Positions 57,885 through 64,000 of a stretch of DNA of 64,000 bases are shown here, piece by piece; positions within the stretch are counted from its first letter, which is position 1; each line of letters opens with the position of its first letter. The DNA is from Nymphaea colorata. Its lineage: Eukaryota > Streptophyta > Magnoliopsida > Nymphaeales > Nymphaeaceae. The translations under genes and the position numbers were made by a program. The notes under the pieces were generated by a model. It worked only from the letters and a program-made list of their open reading frames with translations. It did no database searches and was not told where the DNA came from. The stretch is taken from NCBI RefSeq assembly GCF_008831285.2, contig NC_045148.1, positions 1,304,001 through 1,368,000 on the forward strand. The letters are read 5' to 3'.

Positions 57885-57887
57885 AAG

Positions 57888-58795
57888 ATCAACTTGAGGA
57901 GTGGTTGTCACCTTGTCTCTTGCAGGTTTGCCAACGAGTTCCCAACATCTTTCTGGAAGATGACCTGTTTTCTTGCAATGAGAACATTTTAGTTTGTTGT
58001 GGTTTCATTGGAAATTTCTGCCACCACTTTGATTTTTTGAATTGCCTTTCCATGTCTTTGATTCAGATCGAGCTAGACATGCCATCGTCTCTGGATTTTC
58101 TTCATATATTTCTGTTTTAGATGTGGGATTCATAACTTTTCTTCTGGCATATTCTCTTTGAATTGCTTGGCAAACTTGATTATAAATCGGCAAGGGAGTA
58201 GTCATGAGAATCTGGCTACGAAGATTCTCATAGTCAGGTCCAAGACCAGCAAGCACTTTAAATATTTTGTCTTCCTCAAATCACTTTTGATAGACATCGG
58301 CATCGGCAGTGGCTGGTCTTTATTGGGCGAATTCATCATACAGGTTGTGAAGTTTGTTTAAGTAGAGGCTGGTTTGCTTACTGTCTTTGGTGAGATTGGC
58401 AATATCAAGTTGTAGTTGATAGACGCAGGCAAGATTGTTTTGCTTGTTGTACATCTCTCTCAATGTATCTCATATTTCATCATTGTTTCCTTGTATAGAA
58501 ATAAACTAGAGATGTGAGGTTCCATAGAATTCATAAGCCAAGCCATTACCATATCATTCTCAGATTCCCAATCTTCGTAGTTGGGATCGTTCTTTGCTGG
58601 AGGTGTGATTCATCCACTGATATATCCTACTTTGGATCGCCCGCTTAAGAAGAGATGGTCAGCTTTAGCCCAGCTGAGATAATTAGTGTCGTTGAGGAGA
58701 ATAGAAGTGATCTTGAGCATCCCATGGCTCTGATTGTGTCCTCCTTTCATACTGCTGGAGTTGCCGCTGGATTGGTTACTAGACGTATTTGCCAT
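57888..58795 (-). pseudogene. copia gag fragment (element 4)
   Basis: Read on the minus strand from ATG at 58795 (MANTSSNQSS), it has the gag N-terminal region with a LSWAKADHLFLSGRSKVGYI segment, a stop right after, frame breaks, and a second open part at 58256-58005. A zinc knuckle (CSHCKKTGHLPERC) is found near 57985-57945 in another frame. It runs into the plus-strand primer site at 57884. Confidence 0.8.
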
Positions 58796-60560
58796 GGTAG
58801 AGGCAGAGTAAGGGAAGCAAACGGCCAGCGATCACTTTCAGCAGAAGCTCCTGTTACAAGTGTGCAGTCGCAGCTTGTGCAGCGTATTGCAAGGTTAATC
58901 TCAACAAAGGATAATCAGTTGCCAACTATTGCAGGCAATTTCTTGATGACAGACGATATTTAAAAACAATGGACTACAACTTTCCATATTCTCAAAAAAA
59001 ACCAAGATGTGTAGGAATGATCGTCAGACACCTGGGAAGCTATTGATCCTTTGTTCGACAGCTGAAAAATATCAAAACTAACAATGCCACCAGATTGAAA
59101 CACCATAGGTTTGTTGGTTTTGGTTTTTGGTATGAGTTTGAAAAACATCAACAAGAGGAAGAGAGAGAGGAGCTAGAGCAAGAGGAGTAGTAACAAAGCT
59201 AGTGCCTTGATCTTGAGTCTCCCCCTGACTTGGTGCCTCATAAAAGGATTCATTCTCAAAAAAATTTCATGTCTCGAGTCACAAAAAACTTTCTTGATTT
59301 TGGGTCAAAACATTTGTAGCCACTTTTCTTGCTTGAGTACCCAAGGAAGATGCATTTCAAATCTCGTTTTTCAAGTTCATTTGGGAATCTCTCATGTATA
59401 TGCACAAACATTTGCACCCAAAAATTCTAAAATGTCTAATAGAGATTGTTTTGTGCATTAAAACTTCAAGAGGAAGTTGATTTTCAATACTAGAACTGGG
59501 AATTCTATTAGCAAGATAGTAGGTGGTACCAACTGCTTCTACCCAAAAAACTTGAGGCACGTTCATATGCATCATAAGAGCACGGGCAATTTTAAGAAGT
59601 TGTCTGTTTTTTCATTCTAACACCCCATTTTGTTGGGGAGTCCTTGAACACGTAAGTTGAAGTTGTATCCCTTTTTTGTTCATGAATTCCTCAAATTGTT
59701 GGTTCACATACCCCCCCCCGTTATCAGATCGAAGATTCTTAATTTTTGCACCATACTGAGTGTATACCAAATTGTAATAATCTTGGAAAACCTTAAAAGC
59801 TTCACTTTTATTTCAAAAAATATCCATGACATGCAAGATTTATCTTCGATGAAAGACACTTGATACCTGTATCCCATATAGGATTCCATGGGTGCTGGTC
59901 CCCACACGTCTGAATGTACCAAATAAAAAAAATCCATAGATCGTTCAGTGGATGTTTGAAACGGCAGCCTAGTTGACTTCGAATATTTGCAAGCAACACA
60001 AGAGTGTTCGTTAGTGGTGACATTAGGAACACATATTTTCAAGCTTCTGTCTGAAATATGCCCAAGTCTTGCATGCCACATCTGGTATTCTTGCCTCTTC
60101 TTTTCATTATTGGTGTGTACTAGAAATCTTGACTCTGGATTCTCCACCACATAAAGCCCATTTTGTTCCTGTCCTCTACCCATCTCCCTCTTCGTTTCCA
60201 GATCCTGAAATATCACATTTTTGGTTGAGAAAAGAGCCATACAATTGTAGTCTTTGTCAACTTACTAACTACATCAAACTAGTGGAGAGATTTGGTACAT
60301 AAAGAATTGAGGATGATTTGTTTTCAAAAAAAGAAAATTTCTCCGTTCCATCAACTCCAATATGTGATCTGTCGGTTGAGAAGACGGGTTTTTTGTTCAT
60401 ATGATCAATAGTGGTCAGTCTTGTCGGATCATTTGTCATATGATCGGTGGCACCAGTATCAACAAGCCACATAGATTTACTAGAATGAGTGAGAAGGGCA
60501 AGGTTGTTACCTTCAATAGAGTTGCGACCGGTTGAGAAGAGACGAGATTCGTTTTTGAGA
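58796..60560 (-). pseudogene. copia protease and integrase fragment (element 4)
   Basis: Minus-strand pieces show the protease motif DTGATDHMT (near 60460), the integrase HHCC zinc region with HARLGH and CVACKYSKSTRLPF, DVWGPAP, and the C-terminal part to about 59210. Frame breaks and stops are frequent. In reading direction it lies before the gag fragment, the reverse of normal gene order. Confidence 0.82.
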
Positions 60561-60599
60561 ATTTTTGGAAAATTTTCTCTAAGTCCTCATTTGTTGCTA

Positions 60600-61054
60600 T
60601 TTGATCTTCAAAAATAACTATTATACTTGTTTATGTAGATAAAATCATATTGACAGGTGATGATAAAGAGTTCATAGCACACGTCAAAACTTATCTCAAT
60701 CAGCAATTTGAAATAAAAGACCTTGGAACCCTACGGTACTTCTTGGGTATAGAGGTGGCGCACTCAGAAAATGGAATCTTCATATGCCAAAGAAAATATA
60801 CTCTAGACCTTCTAAAGGAAACTAGATGCCTGGGAGCAAAGGCTACAGACACACCTCTTGAGATAAATTGCAAATTAAAGAAAGATGAAGGAGAAGGAAT
60901 TGAAAACATTCAAAGTTTTCAGAAATTGGTTGGGAATCTCATAAACCTGACTGTCACTCGACCAGACATCACTTATGCAGTCTCCCTGGTAAGTCAATTT
61001 ATACACAACCCGAAGTCAAGACACACTGAAGCTGCTCACAGGATCTTGAGATAA
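60600..61054 (+). pseudogene. copia reverse transcriptase fragment (element 4), opposite strand
   Basis: Plus-strand reading shows VYVDKIILTGDD, DLGTLRYFLGIEVA, ICQRKYTLDLL and TRPDITYAVSLVSQF, the end of a copia RT. The catalytic YVDD has become YVDK. It ends abruptly at 61054, where repeat unit D begins. It is inverted relative to the protease-integrase and gag pieces. Confidence 0.85.
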
Positions 61055-62487
61055 AAGCACAAAACTTAACTTATGGAGCAAGTCTTTAGCTTTCACCATG
61101 CATTTCTTGAGCTCACTATAGATACATACACATGTTCATCTTCTTAATTTGGTTACCATTGAACAACTAGAACAACTTGTAACTATTTCATAAATGTATG
61201 TATCTCAAAAACAAAACTTGTAACTATTTTATAAATGCATGTTTCTTAACAATTGGGGCAGGTTTATAAAATTCTCGTGAAATAGTTTCATGAATCTCAC
61301 TCAATTTTTAGACACATTCAAAAATAGGATAAGCTGCACTTGTGGGGCTGCATGTAGGGGTGGGCATCGAGCCGGCCGGATGAATATGACTCAATTTTTA
61401 GGACACATTCCAAAATAGGATAAGCTATACCTGTGGGACTATGTGTAGGGGTGGGCATCAGGCCGAGTCGGCCCGTCGGGCCCGAAGCCCGGCCCCGGCC
61501 CGATATCCTGGGTCTCGGCCTGGTTAACAATAAAAAATAAATTTAAATTTTAAAATTATTTTTTATAATATAAAATTTGTTTTTTAATAATAAAATTATG
61601 TTATTAAAATTAAATATATACGTATTTTAAAATATTTAACAAGCCATATCATGCCGGGCCAGGCCGCACCATCGGGCCGGGCCAGGCCACACCATCGGGC
61701 CCGGGCCCAGCCCGAGACCCGGTTTTCCCATCCCGGACCCGGGCCCAACCGGGCTGTGTACCAGGTACCCGGCGGCGGCCCGGCCAGATGCCCACCCTTA
61801 GCTGTGTGAAAGAGATTATTTTTTTTGTATTTTTTATTTGTAATTGACTCTGGTTCGAAAAGAAAAGGAACAATTTGTGGCCCCACTAAAGGCAAATTTA
61901 TTTATTTATGCCAATTATAAAGATCATCAATATAGATAATACAGATGAGTATTATCAATGGCATATATAACAACAAAATCCCGACTTTTCATTTCTTCTA
62001 GAAAAAAAAGGGAACAATTTGTTTCCCCATCAAAGGCAAATCTACATATACCTAATTACCAATTATGAAGACTGCCAAAATAGATAATGAATCTAACAGA
62101 TGACTCTAATATTAAAGGAGACAAATAAAATCGTCGAAGGTTCTCCATTTTCATCTGTTGTAGCACTATTTAAGTGCACCTCGCCCATCGATTATTATCA
62201 AGCACTGGATGATCGACTGCATCATGCCGTCAATCAATCACACAGCTTTTATTCGACTAGATCAGATCAACCATTTTAAATTCAATGACAGGCTTGTTCA
62301 AAAGCTACATTTTTGTAGGCCTGGTACATATAATTCTCTTGTAAATATAACAAAAGCATATAATCTTGACTTGATGTTCTCATGCGTTTTTAGATCTTAC
62401 AAATACTTGAAAATTTGGAACTCGCAGGTTATTGGAGAGATAACAGATGTAAGGTGGTGGTGATGGGGGTGTTGAAATACGCTGACA
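61055..62487 (+). repeat. Repeat unit D, 5'-truncated
   Basis: Homologous to the last third of unit C (from about 48800). It carries the hAT-type MITE at 61446-61800 at the same site as unit C and a local duplication just before it. It leads into foldback H4. Non-coding. Confidence 0.75.
61446..61800. mobile_element. hAT-type MITE, GC-rich ends, 355 bp
   Basis: Ends TAGGGGTGGGCA and TGCCCACCCTTA. The 8-bp flanks are ACTATGTG and GCTGTGTG, diverged from the perfect duplication still seen in unit C. ORFs inside (61596-61895) are composition artefacts. Confidence 0.8.
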
Positions 62488-63094
62488 TCATTGTCGAGTG
62501 TAAACCTAGAGTTGTTGGCTTGCCCCTTCCATCCCATCTCTCTCTCCCTCTCTTCCACCTGGTTTGCGTATGAACCCATAATGCGCGAACACAAAACTGG
62601 TTGGTGCAATGTAATGTAACATTCCCTTTTATAACTTCTTTCGGAGTGAGTTGCCTACAGCACTCTGTGCACGCAGACTTTAGTTGGTGCATTCTCCTTC
62701 CACCCTTTTCTTTAACTATCTCATATGTCACACATGCAATAGCAATAGATGGCACTACCTGCAATATTAGAACAGTACTTCAGCCGGCTAAAGTACTTTC
62801 CACACACAACCGGCTGAATTATTGTTCTAATATTGCACGTTGTGCCATCTATTGCTATTGCATTTGTGACATATGAGATAGTTAAAGGGTGGGAGGAGGA
62901 TGCACCAACTAAAGTTTGCTGCATGCACAGAGTGCTGTACACAACTCACTCCAAAAGAAATTATAAAAGGTACACCAACCATATTCATGTTCGCGCATGA
63001 TGGGTTCATATGCAAACATGGTGAAAGAGAGGGATAGAGAGAGATGGGAAAGAAGGGGCATGCGAGCGACTCTAGGTTTACACTCGACAATGAC
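62488..63094. repeat. Foldback H4 from the UPF0496 5' region
   Basis: Arms 62488-62790 and about 62811-63094 are reverse complements, starting and ending at the UPF0496 start-codon region (CATTGTCGAGTGTAAACC and its complement). The loop is only about 20 bp. It is nearly identical to H3. Confidence 0.85.
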
Positions 63095-63439
63095 AATGAT
63101 GATCTCTCCCAAGAGCTTCGCCGCTTCCTCAAGATAATAGAGCCATAGAGGAATCTCGCCACTCAATCCATGGCGTTTCCGTCAACGTCATCATCCGTTC
63201 GGTGTCCCTCATCGATGACTTCAACCGGAAAACTATGGAGCTGCGACATGATGCAGCCTCCTAGCCGGTCATCGCGGAAGATAAATTCTTCTCCAACCTT
63301 GTGAGAGGCTACCCTGACCTCAACTTCGAAACTAACAAATTTTGGGAAACCGTGCACACCAACATGAAGAACTTGAACCAAGAGCTCTATGGCCTACTAG
63401 CGGCTGAGCATTGGGAGTAGGCGAAGGAGATAATAGTAT
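63084..63439 (+). pseudogene. UPF0496-like gene fragment D (N-terminal part)
   Basis: Matches copy C from the start-codon region to the copia insertion point, with the shared CCATAGAG frameshift, a TAG near 63263 where copy C has Trp, and a shortened end before the LTR. Confidence 0.75.
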
Positions 63440-63889
63440 TAATGGGGGAGAAAATTTCCTCATGCACACACAAACAAACGAATATGCCGTAAAACAGGAT
63501 CTTGTACATGCTAAATCATTAAATCAATACTTTAAACTGTAGAAGAAACATACCTAAATCCATCTGAACAACCGGATGGTGAGATCGCAGTAGGATCTTC
63601 CACGGTTTGTGCGGAGCACGTGCGGTTTCTCTCAGATGGGGAAGAGACAAAAGCAACCATGCACAACCCTAGGGACCACTACCCTTTTATATTATGAGCA
63701 ATTACGAGTTCAACCCATCAAAGAATTCATAATTGCGTACAAGTATCTATACATTATAAAATTATCCTATACCATATAAAATGACATAATATCCCAAAAT
63801 GCAATCACTTAAGTGAATATTTACATTAAGACAGTCATATGTTTGAAATTTTTCGTTGACATATGTCGGCCCACCAAATGATCCTTACA
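63440..63889 (-). repeat. LTR of a copia element, same insertion as copia element 3
   Basis: About 450 bp, closely matching 51689-52157 and inserted at the same base of the UPF0496 sequence. The polypurine tract follows at 63890-63900, and internal sequence continues to the window end at 64000. Confidence 0.75.
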
Positions 63890-64000
63890 ATCTCCCACTT
63901 GGGCTAAATATGTCTTTATACACTCAGACATTACATAAAACCATAGGAGCACATAATTGTTATCTTATTAAACGTCATTTTTCACCAATCTCATCAATGC
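63890..64000 (-). mobile_element. Start of copia element 3 internal region, cut by the window end
   Basis: Matches 52158-52270, beginning with the AAGTGGGAGAT polypurine tract on the minus strand. The rest lies outside the window. Confidence 0.65.

Overview
The window is plant nuclear DNA, almost certainly from a flowering plant. It has two intronless auxin-responsive SAUR genes, copies of a plant-specific UPF0496 (DUF677, AT14A-like) gene, Ty1/copia retrotransposons primed by initiator-Met tRNA, and several hAT- and PIF/Harbinger-type non-autonomous elements with 8-bp or 3-bp target duplications. Intergenic DNA is AT-rich and full of decayed repeats. The species cannot be named from the sequence. 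No tRNA, rRNA, CRISPR or prokaryotic feature was seen.

Only two genes look intact: the SAUR genes at 7156-7665 (+) and 9836-10327 (-). The other coding material is pseudogenes or transposon proteins. A third SAUR copy is split by a young copia element (29170-34050) that has a 5-bp target duplication, 248-bp LTRs differing at one base, and a gag-pol frame broken by a single amber codon.

Layout: 1-2730 holds a possible LTR end, a hAT-type MITE and unrecognised, possibly organelle-like sequence. 2730-9575 is the left arm of a large inverted duplication that carries the first SAUR; 9836-10327 is the second SAUR. 10960-16482 is repeat unit A with a foldback; 16483-21443 is a decayed copia; 21444-21890 is a UPF0496 fragment. 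22530-25740 is unit B; 26570-27544 is an inverted UPF0496 pseudogene. 27785-38690 is the right arm of the inverted duplication, with the split SAUR. 38770-39446 is a palindrome with mirrored ORFs, near an apparent inversion breakpoint. 40260-43900 repeats 10960-12250, interrupted by a 1.9-kb PIF/Harbinger-like element. 44556-45200 is a spliced UPF0496 pseudogene start. 46200-50140 is unit C; 50142-51688 holds two foldbacks and a UPF0496 5' part; 51689-54387 is a truncated copia; 54388-54990 is the UPF0496 3' part. 57494-61054 is a scrambled copia. 61055-63439 is unit D with foldback and UPF0496 start, followed by a copia LTR running to the window end.

The window therefore reads as four diverged copies (A-D) of a block that ends in a UPF0496-like gene, beside a SAUR-bearing segment duplicated in inverted orientation. 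Transposon presence and absence orders the copies: C and D share two insertions missing from A and B, so they split last. The least ordinary feature is that the UPF0496 5' end, including its start codon, has been duplicated head to head into palindromes of roughly 600 bp several times. Such loci could be transcribed as long hairpin RNAs. Repeat-block boundaries were read by eye and are approximate; element ends with target duplications are base-exact.
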